In this document: one piece after another, positions 33,781-45,440 of the stretch
How positions within the stretch are numbered: the stretch's first letter is position 1
Layout: every line of letters starts with the position of its first letter
Source: Dryococelus australis
Lineage: Eukaryota; Arthropoda; Insecta; Phasmatodea; Phasmatidae
Assembly: GCA_029891345.1 (NCBI GenBank)
Contig: CM057006.1
Span: 44,564,556 to 44,628,555 of the forward strand
Direction of reading: 5' to 3'
DNA: 64,000 nt
Position numbers and translations under genes: made by a program
The notes under the pieces: generated by a model
The model's input: the letters and a program-made list of their open reading frames with translations, nothing else
Database searches by the model: none
Told to the model about the DNA's origin: nothing

Positions 33781-34316
33781 CATTACAGAAAATTACAAAA
33801 AGACACTTTGAGAACACGACTGCGAAGTCACGCATCTTTATTAGTTGCGTCCCTTGTGTAATCTTATCCTGCCCTTTAATTGCACAAATTAAATAATATA
33901 AATTTCACAGGGACTATTTTCGGATTCCTGCACCACGTGAACATGGTTGCGCTCTCTCTGCTCTGCACCTCCATCGTTCCTTGCCACACTGCTCTGCACT
34001 TGGGCTCGTAGAGCACGCAAGCCGCACACACACTGCATTACAGGATAGGATTGGGAGAAGCGAGTTGGGTCGGCAAGAGGATGGGCTGTGTGGAGGTTTC
34101 CCAGGTTTCGAGAGGGGGATGCCTGTGGTGGTTTTCAGGTGGAGGAGAAGTGGCCGGGAAGCAGGATGGAGTTGATTAATTTTGTAATGAAAACAGTGGC
34201 TCTGCATGGAAGGAGCCAGAATATACTGAGAGGGATTGTAGGCGGGTGATCTCTCTCTCAGTTCCACTCCACCACCACCCGGTTGCACCGCCTCCTGAGA
34301 AGAGTGGACACGCTTC

Positions 34317-35330
34317 TTGCGCCAGGGGGAATGGTTGGCCAGCCACCTGGTGTGGAAGCTGTCCCTGAGCGAGAGGAAGCTGCGAATGCAGGGAGGGAAG
34401 GATATTGAGCAAGATCTTGGAGATGGTTTTGGGAATGTGGGTTTCAGCTATGGCAGTGATGTAGGTGGTGTGAGAAGAGGTATGGTGGTAAATGTCTTCA
34501 GGAGATCGGAAGGGGAGAGTACGGTCTATGGAATTGAAGAGGGTGTGTTGGAAGCCAGGCCAGTCGGCTTTGGCAAAGTCGTAACGAGGTAGGTGGTGTT
34601 GGTTTAAGGATGGTAGTGGAGGAAGCTGGTGATCGGGAGGTGATCAGATGTGCATGTGGTGATTATGGTGAGGTCAGAAATGATAGGTAGCCAGGCAGCG
34701 AAAGTGAATTCGATGATGTTGCAGTGGCAGTTATGTTGAGGGGGTATTAGCAGTTGAGGGGGTTAGTGATTTGGCAGCCTCAGAAAAGATGTATGGCTTT
34801 AAAATTCCCAGCCAGCATGGCATGTACATCGAATTGCCCGAGGTCCAGAATCTCAGTGCTGAGGAAGGGATGATCTGGTGGGTGGTAGAGGGATATTAGG
34901 GTCAGGGGAGGAGCCGCCGTGCAGCCGCATGGCGACCTCCTCAACTGTGGGGGAGGTGGGGATTTGGTGGCAGTGGTGGGATATGGTACATCGCAGTAGG
35001 ATAGCCATCCCCTCTCCCCTGGACTGTCGCGGTTTAAGTGGTGGACCGCATAAACCAGAATGTCGAAGGGTGTGGAAGGGGGTTCAGACAGGTTTCGGTT
35101 AGGAACATGGCATCGGGATACTGGGAGTTTTAGAAGTTGGAGGTCAGGGAGTTTAAAAGTGAGGGAAATGAGATTCCAAATGGTAGTCTTAAGGGGAAGA
35201 AAAATATTCGTCAAAGGCGGACATTAGGGCATTGAGGAGGATTTCAAACTTTTGGAAGGGTTGAGTGGCACGGGTGAAAGTTACCAAGGTTTTGCAGATC
35301 AGGGGGAGATAGCATTAGATGAGGGTAACT
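34317..35330 (-). pseudogene. LINE 2 ORF2 endonuclease fragment
   Basis: In shifting frames the minus strand gives segments typical of a Jockey-clade endonuclease: a RNLSEPPSTPFDILVYAVHHLN zone, a RGEGMAIL-like block (read in the frame next to GERGWLSYCDV), an LRRSPCGC / PPLTLISLYHPPDHP zone corresponding to the nuclease core, and an LDLGQFDVHAMLAGNFKA block equivalent to the usual GDFNA. Many stops. In an intact element it would nick target DNA to prime reverse transcription. Confidence 0.6.
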
Positions 35331-36290
35331 TTCAAGGAGAGGGTCGAAGGTGGAGTCTGAGGCTGGATTGTTGGGGGCAGTAGCATTGGATTGAGCATTT
35401 GGTTGTTTTGAGGTGGTGGTTTTGGATTAGGGGTAGTGCTGGAAGGGCGGTGTTGCTGTAGTTGTGGGGGAACTTGAGTCTGGGTGGAAATTTTGGGTTG
35501 TCAGGGGCTTGCAGCTGGGGCAGGAGCAAAGGTGCGGGGAGCAGTGGTGGTGGTTTGGGTGTTGGAGGGCTGTGGTGGGTGGCATTTCAGGTATGCAGTG
35601 ACAGTGGGGCATGTTTTGGAGGTTGCGAAGTGTCCCCCACTCCCCACAGGACGCAAACCCCTTTGAATGTGTTGTCATGTTTTGTCGGACTGTCACTTAT
35701 CCAGTGGGGTTGGGCGCACCTGGTCCATGCAACAACTCGGTGGCGTCTGTCAGATGGATGCCCGAAGCCCTGGCATCGGTAGCATTTAGGAACTCTCCGA
35801 CTCCCCTTGAACCATTCTATAGTCACAATGAAGTGTCGTAGTGCTTTCAGTTTGAAGTATGGGACCTCCTCCCCAAACTTATTTGCCATCATGAGGAACG
35901 CTTTGGTCGAGGCCTTGGCGGTGAGGGGTACCACAGTTTCATCACTGAGGAAAAGGGGAGCTGCACAGCCTGCAGCTCCTTCTCGACCTCGTTCTCTGTC
36001 ACTGTCGGATGTAGGTGCTTGAATACAATTCTGTTGGCTGTCTCATCTGTCCATCTGTGGTTGTAGGGTTTACAGCCCGCTTTGGTCAGGTAATCATACA
36101 GGAAAGTGTGGTCATGTGGAGAGTTGGTGTAGAAGGATATCTATCTGTTGATGGAGGAGACTTGGAGAGGAGCTTCCAGCTTGGAGGAGCATCTCGGAAG
36201 GATGGGTTGGATTTATCTTGTTCTGGTCTATTAGTGCTCCATAGTTGTTCGTCAGAGCTGGAGTTAGACATGGGGAGTATTTCCAATTTG
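35330..36290 (-). pseudogene. LINE 2 ORF1 (gag-like, zinc knuckles)
   Basis: The frame 35934-35587 contains KALRHFIVTIEWFKGSRRVP followed by zinc-knuckle units CYRCQGFGHPSDRRH and WTRCAQPHWISDS, in which some cysteines have been replaced (final C of the first knuckle is R; C to S in the second). A third partial unit (GVCVLWGVGD) follows. N-terminal material lies at 36286-36086 (MEILPMSNSSSDEQLWS...). Proline-rich sequence follows the knuckles, as in many insect Jockey ORF1 proteins. The protein would bind element RNA. Confidence 0.75.
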
Positions 36291-36597
36291 GTACTTGTTA
36301 TCAGTAACAGGTATTGAGAAGGAACAGGTATAGCCTGTTTCTACCTTCTGGAAAACCTATTACAATCCCTCCTATCTGTTACTGATACTTGTATCAGGAA
36401 GCAGGAACAATCATAAGTAGAACTCGCTTATTAATCGACATGCGTGTGATATCATTTCGTACCTCTTCCTATCATCTGATATTAGAATCCAATACTGAAT
36501 ATCAATAATATTTACGGGCGAGAATACTACAAAATGTTAACTTTTTATATCCCGCGTTTCCCAAACACCAACAAACGTGGCCGGGGAAACTGCTACC

Positions 36598-36703
36598 TAT
36601 TGTCACTGTCTTACCAGGAGAACATGAGATGCAATGAGGTATACCTCCTCCTCGTACCTAACCTCCTCATGTGTCATGTTTCCCTGGTAGGACAGTCATA
36701 GTG
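36598..36703. repeat. Imperfect ~45-bp hairpin
   Basis: The left arm contains ACTGTCTTACCAGGAGAACA and TGAG...ATGAGGTA; the right arm is its imperfect reverse complement, containing TGTTTCCCTGGTAGGACAGT. A loop of roughly 15 bases (CTCCTCCTCG) separates them. It may be a small foldback element or a hairpin RNA-coding stretch. Confidence 0.55.
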
Positions 36704-36759
36704 CCCGGCACTCATCACACACTTTGCTAATTCTCTGATATGAATTACCACTGGAGCAT

Positions 36760-36761
<2 letters not shown>

Positions 36762-36837
<76 letters not shown>
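36762..36837. repeat. (TA)~38 microsatellite
   Basis: Uninterrupted TA dinucleotides. No coding meaning. Confidence 0.95.
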
Positions 36838-36839
<2 letters not shown>

Positions 36840-37720
36840 AGTAATTAATGTTGGACTTCATTCACTAATGAGGGGCCAAGAAATTTTAGTGGTCGTGTTT
36901 GTTCCATTTCGGAGATTTTATTTCTGGTTAAGATTGTGCTTTCAAATTACTACATGTAAGTTCATTAATATAAAAATAACACTTTATTATAAATTTAAAG
37001 AACTCCAATACTTTGGGTACAAATTGTTTATAAATCCCAAAAAGTCCCAAAAATATTGTTTTGTGTGTAAGATTATAATTATAGCGCAAGGTAATGTCTA
37101 GGACGAATTTATTTATGCTGATATGGATGCAATTCACTAGTTCAAATGTATATTTTGGTAACCAGTCACTATTTTTAGCCTATATGAGTCAAGAACCGTA
37201 CTGAACCGATGAACCATTCAAAATAAGCGATTCTTTACACAGAGTAGTGATGGGTAGTTCACGAACTACCAGTTCATTTTGAACAGATCTTGAAATAGAA
37301 CTTGGTGCGTAGTTCACCGCGACATAAAAGAACTAGTGTCTTGTGATATCGGTCAGTCATTCTCTTAGTACCAGTAACTATGCCAGTTGCGCCACAGTGC
37401 GCCACTGCGCATGCTCAGATAATACGTCGTTCGTCGCTTCCTGCAGTTCCCCCCCTTTTTTTTCCAAAAGCTATCCTTCACTTTGTAATTGGCCACAGCG
37501 CAACGTGCATATTTCTTATATATTTGCCTCTGTCTATCGGTATCTTTGTTTTGGTTCGTTCAGCACTGCCTCGAACTGTAGGGATCGCAGAGCTACCTAG
37601 TTCAATAGTGAGAGTCGCAAATAGGTCGGGAACTGCAGGACACACAACGCGAGATAGTTGGCAGACCTATGGCCATGCAGCGATCTTTCGTTATTTCTTA
37701 CTTTCTCGTGCTGACCCCAA

Positions 37721-37890
37721 TTGCGTAGTCGGTTGCACACTGGTCTGTGGTGCGAGGGGCCCAAGGGTTCGAAACCCAGTCAGATTATAGATGTGTGTGT
37801 CGTCCATTTAACTTGCTTCATCCTAATCGGCATTAAGGACCTCGCTGTTACGGTGTCGGTGTTGCAAAACCCTCTCACTCACTCGTACTA
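37721..37890 (+). mobile_element. tRNA-derived SINE
   Basis: A polymerase III head: A-box-like TAGTCGGTTGCACACTGG (37726-37743) and a perfect-looking B box GGTTCGAAACC (37766-37776), spaced as in a tRNA. The 5' stem does not close into a tRNA acceptor with the 3' side, and a non-tRNA body follows to about 37890. This is a SINE head, not a functional tRNA gene. Confidence 0.7.
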
Positions 37891-38640
37891 TGTTGCCAGA
37901 CATACGGAAATTCCCGTATCTGTAAGAAATTACATCTGATAGCCGCACTAATACGATTATAGTTACGACAGTAAAATATAGAAAAACGCTTTTTTAATGT
38001 AATGTCAAGTTTTACACACTCACAATAAAGAAGTGAAAACTGCTTTTTTTTCTAGTATATTCACTCAATACTGTGGATATAGCTGTTTGTCATTAGTTTC
38101 ATCATATTAATATTAAGTTATTTTTGTAATTAAAGTTCTGTTAAAATATTTCTAATATTGTTACGAATAAATGTATTGTGTCGGAACCATTTTTGTTGAG
38201 TTTGTACACGCCTGACTTGGAAAAATTAACTTTACACCTGGTTGTCTCTTGCAACAAAACCTATTATAATATTGCTGAGGTCGTTACTATCAGTGTCAAA
38301 AGTAATTTGGTGTTATATTACACAACATATGTGTAGATAACACAGCATAAAGATATTTTCACTATTCATTTATCTTACTTCTACATAAAAAAATAAGAAG
38401 TAATTTCATCTACACTCAATAAAGTATTAATTCTTTAGCAATTTATTTACAAACATTACTTATTTGCTTAGATTCTTCAGGGGAGGGGAAATGGAACTGT
38501 GAAGGAGGAAACAGAGAAGGACCTATCTAGTTCTTGGGCCGAGGTACAAAGAAAGACCTATCTAGTTCTCGAACCGATATTACACTTGCATTCTGCAGTT
38601 CGTGTGGTCACTCGACTGAGTATATAGTTTAAAAGAACGG
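37891..38640. other. AT-rich spacer
   Basis: No gene recognised. A short imperfect tandem pair containing GACCTATCTAGTTCT lies at about 38518-38575. Confidence 0.5.
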
Positions 38641-39015
38641 TTCTCAATGAACTGATCAAACGTGACTAGTTCATTCAAGTGTTTTTTTTTTTTTTGTGTT
38701 TTTGTGTGTGCAGTGCGGTGTATAGGACTGTGTCATGCAAGGTGGGGAAAGACCATCTCCGCTAGAAAGCGCTACTGGTCAACTTAATCTAATTTTATTA
38801 CTAATATCTAGTTATTACTGGGAGACTCTTAGTCCCAGTTTATTATTATTATAAATTTATTCGAAGGTCCCTTTAGTTATGCTATTGGGTACCTTCGGGG
38901 GGATCTGCATGCATTAAGGTGGAGAAAGTTGGGAAATGGGAGAACCCCGAGAAAAACCCACACATTTATGGGAGAACTGCAAAGGAAGCCAAGAGGGTGA
39001 TTTAAAAACTTACTA

Positions 39016-42000
39016 TTAATATAGTGGGGACACAGTGAGGCTGCAGGGTGGATATTTGAGCCACCATTGGGTGTATGCCCAGTGGTTCTCCAGGGACAGG
39101 AGTAGTAGGCCTCTGGACGATCTAGGAGGTCTAGGAGTACTCTGCCAGAAATGGGACCAGCTCGCCTTCCAGGTGCAAGTTGAGATTCTCGCTGTAGGCA
39201 TCCAGTAGGCAGCCCAGTGTGGAGGTAGGTGTCATCTCCGATGGCGAAGTTGTCTGTCCTTGAGCCTTTTTGTGTCGAACGGCTGAGTCCTTGCGTTCAG
39301 AATGGGGTCACCAAGTGCGCGCACTAGTGGATTTCCGTGTGTCGGCAGGGTCTTGGTGAAGCTGGAGACTTGTTTGTTGATTATGTAGCTTAGATCCTTC
39401 ACCCCCGCGACCCGAGTGAGCACATAACAGGGCGTTGTTCGGCGTTTCCCTAGAGGTAGTCTTAGAGCTCTGTGATATAGCGAGTACAGTGGTCGGAGAT
39501 ACATCGCCTTTGTGTGGCACCAGACGGGGGCGGCATACAGGATGATCGAGAATATGTATATGAAGAGTAGTCGTACTCGGTTTTTCTCAGCGAGGGGACA
39601 GCTCGGGCATAGTACACACGCAATAGCGAATAGTGCCGACTTCGCTTTCCCGCACACACTTTCTATGTGTTCACCGAATCTCATCTGCCTGTCTAGAATT
39701 ACCCCAAGTTATTTGGCGGATGTTAGTCATGGTGTGTCCTTACCATCCAGATGGATGCTAGGGGGGTAGTCTTCCCTGCATCGGGAGAAGAGAATTGCTG
39801 TTGTTTTGTCGGTGTTGAGCTTGATTCCCCTCACTTCGAAGAACCACTTAATCGTGCAAAAAGCATTGTTGAGGCGGTAGCACAGCTCAGTTTCTGTTGT
39901 TGCAGTGGCTACTATCGCTGTCTCATCTGCGTAGAGCGAGAGTTTCACATTAGCTGGGGTTGGCAAGAGTCTGATAAAAAGCGTGAATAATAGGGGGCTG
40001 AGTATCGATTCTTGCGGTATCCCGGCCTCAATGGGGTGTGACGAGGAAAGTATGTTCTCCACTCGGAGGCGAAATGTCCGGCCAGCGAGGTAGGAGTGGC
40101 TCACATGTAGGATCCATAGCGGGAGGCCCATAGATCTGAGTTCGGCTGTGAGAAGGTCGTGCCGGACTGAGTCGAACGCTTTTTCCAGGTCCAGGAGGAG
40201 AAGCCCTCCAATCTTGCCCTGTGCAAGTCCTGCTTCTAGGACTCTGGTAGTGTGTGCGATGGCGTGGACTGTGGAATGTTTCGGGCGGAATCCGAACTGA
40301 TAGCGAGGGAGGAGGTCCCGTCTGGTGAACACACGTAGCAGCCGGCTGAAGATGATCCTTTCGCACACCTTGGAGACACAGCTCAGCAGCGATATCGGTC
40401 TGTATGATGTTGCAAGCTGGGGGGGTTTTCCAGACTTCGGGATGGGGACTACCACCGCCTCCTTCCAGGAGCCCGGGAAGTGACCGATGAGTAGTGTCGT
40501 GTTAATGAGTTTTGTGAGGAGGACGAGTACCTTACGCGGAAGTTCTCTTAGGAGTGCGTTAGGAATTTCGTCAGCTCCTGGAGCAGTTTTTTATTTTAAT
40601 TTGCTAATTATTTGTGTGAGTTCTTTTGGCGTCACAAGCAGGGTGTCAGGCTGCGGTGGTAGTGGTGGCAGTGTGATGTGGAGTGCTGAATGTGAGGCTT
40701 CGCCGCGATCGCTGTCGTTGTCGGAGTCTTCAGAGAGCTTGGTGGTAGCCTGTCTGGGAGTGAATGTCGAGCGTAGGTGTTGTGCTAAGACCTCAGCTTT
40801 TTCTAAGTTCGTGAATTTAAGTTGACCGCCAGCTTTCAGTGGAGGGATGATGGTTGACTTGCTCTTTAAGCGCCTGACACATGACCAAACTTTCTCGTTA
40901 TTTGGTGTGGCATATCGTAGTTCTTCCAGTTTGGAGCTAGTCTGCCATTCAGCAAATTTTCGCCTACAGAATTTGCAGATGGCACTATATAGGGCTTTGT
41001 ACACTGGGTTCCGGGAGTTCTGCCATTTCCTGCGGGTTCTATTACGGATGGCGAAAAGTGTCTTTAGCGGGTTTGGGAGTGGCTTGAGGTTCCCTGTGGG
41101 GCATTTGGTTGGGATGCATTTGTTTCTGGTGTTCTTGATGATATTTGTGAGGTAGTGAATTCCTTCTTCTAGTTCTTGAGGGTGTGTGAGTTGGGATGTT
41201 ACGTTGATCTCTTCATTGAGGACAGCCCTATATAGTCGCCAATCTGCTCGCGAGAAATCATACTTTGGCTTGTTGTCTGCTGCTAGCGGTAGGCAGTCTA
41301 GTATGCAGGATACCGGAAAGTGGTCAGTGGTGCCAGTGTAGTGCGTCTTTATCTCTCGGACACTCAGGCCTGGGGGGGGGGGGGGGGCGAGGAAGAAATC
41401 GAGCACTTGAGGGTGGCGATTGGCGGCATCGGGAATGTACGTTGGCTCACCAGGGTGGTAGATGGTTAGTTGTTGAGTCATCGTATATCTGCGGAGCTGT
41501 GGCCCTCGTCTGTTGACTATTAGACATCCCCAGCTATGATGTGTGGCGTTGAAGTCACCACCCCATAAAAGCTGGGTGTCCAGTGCTCGAATAGTCTCCA
41601 GGTCCTGAGTGGGGAGTCGTCTGTCTGGTGGGATGTATATGCAGGCTAGCGTGATGGGGTTGTTTTCACCAGCAATGGTGATGGCCACCGCTTCGGCTAA
41701 TTCCATGTCTGCAATTCCAGTAAGTTGGTGTAGGATGTTGTCGCGAATTACTATAGCTACGCCACCGCCATCCCTGTCAGGGCGATCTCTTCTGTGGATT
41801 CTAAATCCCAGTACGATAGGTGAATGGTGCTGCTGAGCCATGTCTCGGTGATGAGGAGGACATCCAGTTTTTCGTTGACGAGGAGATGGAGGAGTTCGTC
41901 GACTTTGTGGTGCTGGGAGCGCGCATTCCAGGTGGCTATATAGTTTTTTGTGTTGATATCTTGTGGCCGCTGTCTAAACATGCGAATAGCACCCGAGTTC

Positions 42001-42017
42001 ACACCTGGTTGTCGCAT
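39016..42017 (-). pseudogene. LINE 1 ORF2: endonuclease + reverse transcriptase
   Basis: From the 5' side: endonuclease with LDVLLITETWLSS (near 41850), GGGVAIVIRDN, LLWGGDFNATHHSWG and GTTDHFPVS; a 16-base G run (41372-41387) encodes a proline stretch in it. Then reverse transcriptase: SYRPISLLSCVSKVCERII, FGFRPKHSTVHAI, LLLLDLEKAFDSV, AGIPQESILSPLLF and LYADETAIVA, then a thumb and a C-terminal region with VWCHTKAMYLRPL and LVRALGDPI. Breaks: frameshift near 41820 between ETWLSS and PIVLGFR; a stop in KLK*KTAPGADEIP (near 40590); stops near 39725 and 39710. The active site is YADE, not YADD, and PQG is PQE. Clade Jockey by domain order. Confidence 0.9.
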
Positions 42018-42086
42018 GGGGATTTTTGAGGGCGAAAATGCTGTTAAATCCCGCTGGGGTTTCGGTGGAGTTAGGAGGCCGTTTGT

Positions 42087-42652
42087 TTACATTGCCAATT
42101 CAAAGTCATAGTCACTGTAGTTGACAATGTTTCTTCCCGCGGGTGGTCTGTGGTATTCAGTTATTTGGTCGCGGTGGTTAACTTTGAAATTTAGGGTTTC
42201 GTACCCCTCAGGGGTCGGAGGGTGACGTGTGGGGTTTTCTGAGTTCGCCACTTTATTTATGTCCGAATAGTGCGTGGAAAAATCTTTGCAGGGTGCTAGA
42301 TGGGGTTCCGCATCTCTGGGTAGTGTTTCTAGACGTGAAAAGTCACTTTCATGTGAGCTCGCTATTTGCGTCTCCTTCGATTTATCGGGTGCGTTGATTA
42401 GGGGGGCGGGGGAATGCCACGGATTTCGTTTATTTCCCGCGTGCACTATGTCTCTTGGTTGGAAAAAATTTGTGAGCGTTTTGGCAAAGTTATTGTGTCC
42501 TTAGGAAGGTGCTGAATACGATTTCCGGTGTTTTCACGTGACGATTGAGTTTGCATCACCCGAGATTTCTCTGGTGCGGTCGTGAAGAGGTGGAGGGGAA
42601 AACGAAAATCCGTGTTTTTCGGTTTTCTCTCACACGCATCACTCTGGGGCAC
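42087..42652 (-). pseudogene. LINE 1 ORF1 remnant
   Basis: Two minus frames in sequence (42652-42446 and 42446-42087) with charged, proline-containing text (TLPKRSQIFSNQET; HPPTPEGYETLNFKVNHRDQ). The second contains a segment near GYETLNFK that resembles the start of a nucleic-acid-binding gag domain of Jockey ORF1, but I see no zinc knuckles. Position just upstream of ORF2 supports ORF1; it looks truncated. Confidence 0.4.
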
Positions 42653-42739
42653 TTCAGGGGAAGTTAATTCACTGCCGTTACACGATATGTTGCTAATTGT
42701 GGCACTCTAGTGTCTTACAATTGCAGCCGAGTTTGAATT

Positions 42740-43105
42740 TACGTTAATACGAGTTGGGAATTACATGCGCGCGACACTGCAGCGGAGCGCGGAACTACGT
42801 CCAGCATCGAGCGACTGGCCCTAGCGAGTACGGTACACGTGGTAACGGGACTAAAGCGGCATGACGAAAGACGAAACACAGTGTTCAGCGCGGGGACGCG
42901 ACGCGATGGCGTGCTGGGGAGGGAAAGAAATTTCCCAGCACGAACACTGCCTAGGCGTGAGGCGCGCTAAACGACGGCAGGCTACAGAGAGGACGAGTCC
43001 CTCTACAGCCCGCTAAAGTGCTTCCCTACCCCCTTATTTACCCGCTAAGACTATCTCAAGGACTCTAACTAAGCCTTCTACTGGGCACCAAGCTCAATCG
43101 CCTAC
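42740..43105. promoter_or_regulatory. CpG-rich region before a candidate first exon
   Basis: CpG-dense (GCGCGCGACACTGCAGCGGA, GCGCGGGGACGCGACGCGAT) in AT-rich surroundings, ending immediately upstream of the ATG at 43106. Two readings: a host promoter for the MACROD gene alternative first exon, or the internal promoter/5' UTR of LINE 1 on the minus strand, whose ORF1 begins at about 42652. Not resolved. Confidence 0.4.
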
Positions 43106-43163
43106 ATGTCTCGACGAAGGAGTACACCGCCTGCCAAGAAAGAAATATTTCAGGTGCAGAGCA
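43106..43163 (+). CDS. Candidate alternative first exon of MACROD-like gene
   Basis: ATG at 43106 opens MSRRRSTPPAKKEIFQVQS, a basic N-terminus, and ends at a strong donor (GTAAGT from 43164). The 58-nt exon ends one base into a codon. Joining it to the exon at 49439 (which needs two bases to complete a codon) keeps the reading frame; joining it to the 48682 exon gives a frameshift and a stop. It could therefore be an alternative start that skips the 48682 exon. Support is phase, donor and CpG context only; a cDNA is needed. Confidence 0.35.
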
Positions 43164-43169
43164 GTAAGT

Positions 43170-44275
<1,106 letters not shown>

Positions 44276-44595
44276 GTTCAACAAAATACTAGTATTACTA
44301 AATGTGAACATGGTAAAAAGCTGTCCTGAAATACATTGTAGCATATTTAGAAATCAAAACGAAGCATTTGATACACTACAGAAACAATAACATAAGTAAC
44401 AGGCATTTTATTCACTCTATTGTGAAACAACCTCAATAAGTCATTACAGTATGCCTGAATTATTTAAAACTACATATTTACTAATCCTAAATGTTCCGAA
44501 AATACACCTAAGTACAACTGTATTCAATAATGCAACACATTATTTCAATCATGCTAGTATAATTGAAGAGTTTCATCATAAAAGATAAACACTGA

Positions 44596-45440
44596 CTACT
44601 TACTTGGGGCAATCTCTTCGACGTTGTCTAAGATTGATGGTTTTGAAATCGTGACTTTCAAAATCTGTCTTGTAAAATAAAATTTATTTGTGATCCTTTT
44701 TGACTTGTTTTCATCTGCAGTGAAATTGCTTACCATTTCAGCAGGTAATGTCTTGAAGTCGTGGAATTCTGTAAAGTTAATTTCTCTCACGTGATAGTGT
44801 GTTCCTGTCATTTTGGAACACTGCATAATTCCAGTCCACTGTGAAGGTACGTAAACAGGGCAGCTTTACAAAGCTCTCTTTGTTTTTCGATACAAAGAAT
44901 GCATAGAACCACCATCATTCTGCGTGTGTCCTACAACAAAATATTTGTGTGATATGGACTCCACCTTCCGGGATGTCTGGGTGGCAAACAGATGCATTGT
45001 AGCAAAAAATTTGTTTTTATTTTGAGCACAATAATTATCGCTCTAAAATATAAAAACTTTACAGTTGGTAGACTGTATTTACTCATACACTCATGATGCA
45101 ATTTCTTTTGCTCCTTTATTTCCAGATGCCTCATTCCAAAGGTAACAATAACCATTCTTTGATGCATTTTCAAATTATAAATGTTTAGTCTCCTCTTATA
45201 GTTAAAATACTGATAACTCACAACATTGTGTCTGAAGTACTGACTGCAAGTCAGTCACATACTCTTAGTTGGCTGCACCTTTTCCTCATGACTGGCATTA
45301 TTATGTTGCATATAAAATACACACTGGTCCTTTTTAGGTGTGAAAAAACCTTAATTAAATTCAATATTGAAGATTCGTGCATGTGTTCCTTATCACATAT
45401 CTCGTTTGCTGTGCCACAATTTTCCTTTAGTTGAGAAATC
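44596..45440 (-). pseudogene. Transposase-like relic (DUF7869-like)
   Basis: Minus strand, shifting frames: KKDQCVFYMQHNNAS (near 45330), a SDNYCAQNKNKF-type block (near 45040), a block with SISHKYFVVGHTQNDGGSMHSL (near 44930) and, in the open frame 44826-44596, MQCSKMTGTHYHVREINFTE through EFHDFKTL to a C-terminal lysine-rich end. The order CxxNQNKN - GHTxNxxxSxHS - DFKxL matches the DUF7869-type family that is abundant as repeat-associated genes in insects; a nuclease-like role is suspected for that family, not proven. Several frameshifts make it a relic. Confidence 0.55.

Larger units (their letters stand above)
33914..36290 (-). mobile_element. Jockey-like LINE 2, ORF1 plus partial ORF2
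   Basis: The minus strand carries a gag-type ORF1 with degraded CCHC knuckles (35934-35330) and, further on, an apurinic-type endonuclease segment (about 35214-34317). No reverse transcriptase follows; coding resemblance fades by about 33914. Loss of the 3' half is unusual for LINEs, which normally lose the 5' part. Confidence 0.7.
36291..37245. other. Spacer with hairpin and (TA)n
   Basis: No gene recognised. Contains an imperfect hairpin (36598-36703) and a (TA)n array (36762-36837), listed separately. Confidence 0.5.
37246..38681. mobile_element. hAT-like non-autonomous element, right end lost (candidate)
   Basis: Left terminus AGTGATGGGTAGTTCACGAA resembles hAT-type ends. Near 38655-38680 the sequence AATGAACTGATC...GTGACTAGTTCATTCAAG looks like the matching inverted end, but its last bases are missing where the LINE 1 poly(A) begins (38682). 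A SINE-like sequence lies inside (37721-37890). No transposase frame was found. Confidence 0.3.
38682..42652 (-). mobile_element. Jockey-like LINE 1 (non-LTR retrotransposon)
   Basis: Minus-strand element with ORF1 remnants (42652-42087), ORF2 endonuclease and reverse transcriptase (42017-39016), a 3' UTR (about 39015-38696) and a poly(A) tail seen as a T14 run at 38682-38695. It is nearly full length; defects are few (one frameshift near 41820, a stop near 40590, two stops near 39725-39710, active-site changes), so it is younger than LINE 2. A 5' UTR could extend to about 43100. No target duplication was found. Confidence 0.85.

Noticed and set aside
37721-37790. Functional tRNA gene
   Set aside because: A and B boxes are present, but the ends do not form an acceptor stem and SINE body sequence follows, so it was called a SINE.
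41265-41836. Plus-strand frames opposite the LINE 1 endonuclease
   Set aside because: They are shadows of the minus-strand ORF2, whose endonuclease motifs are unambiguous.
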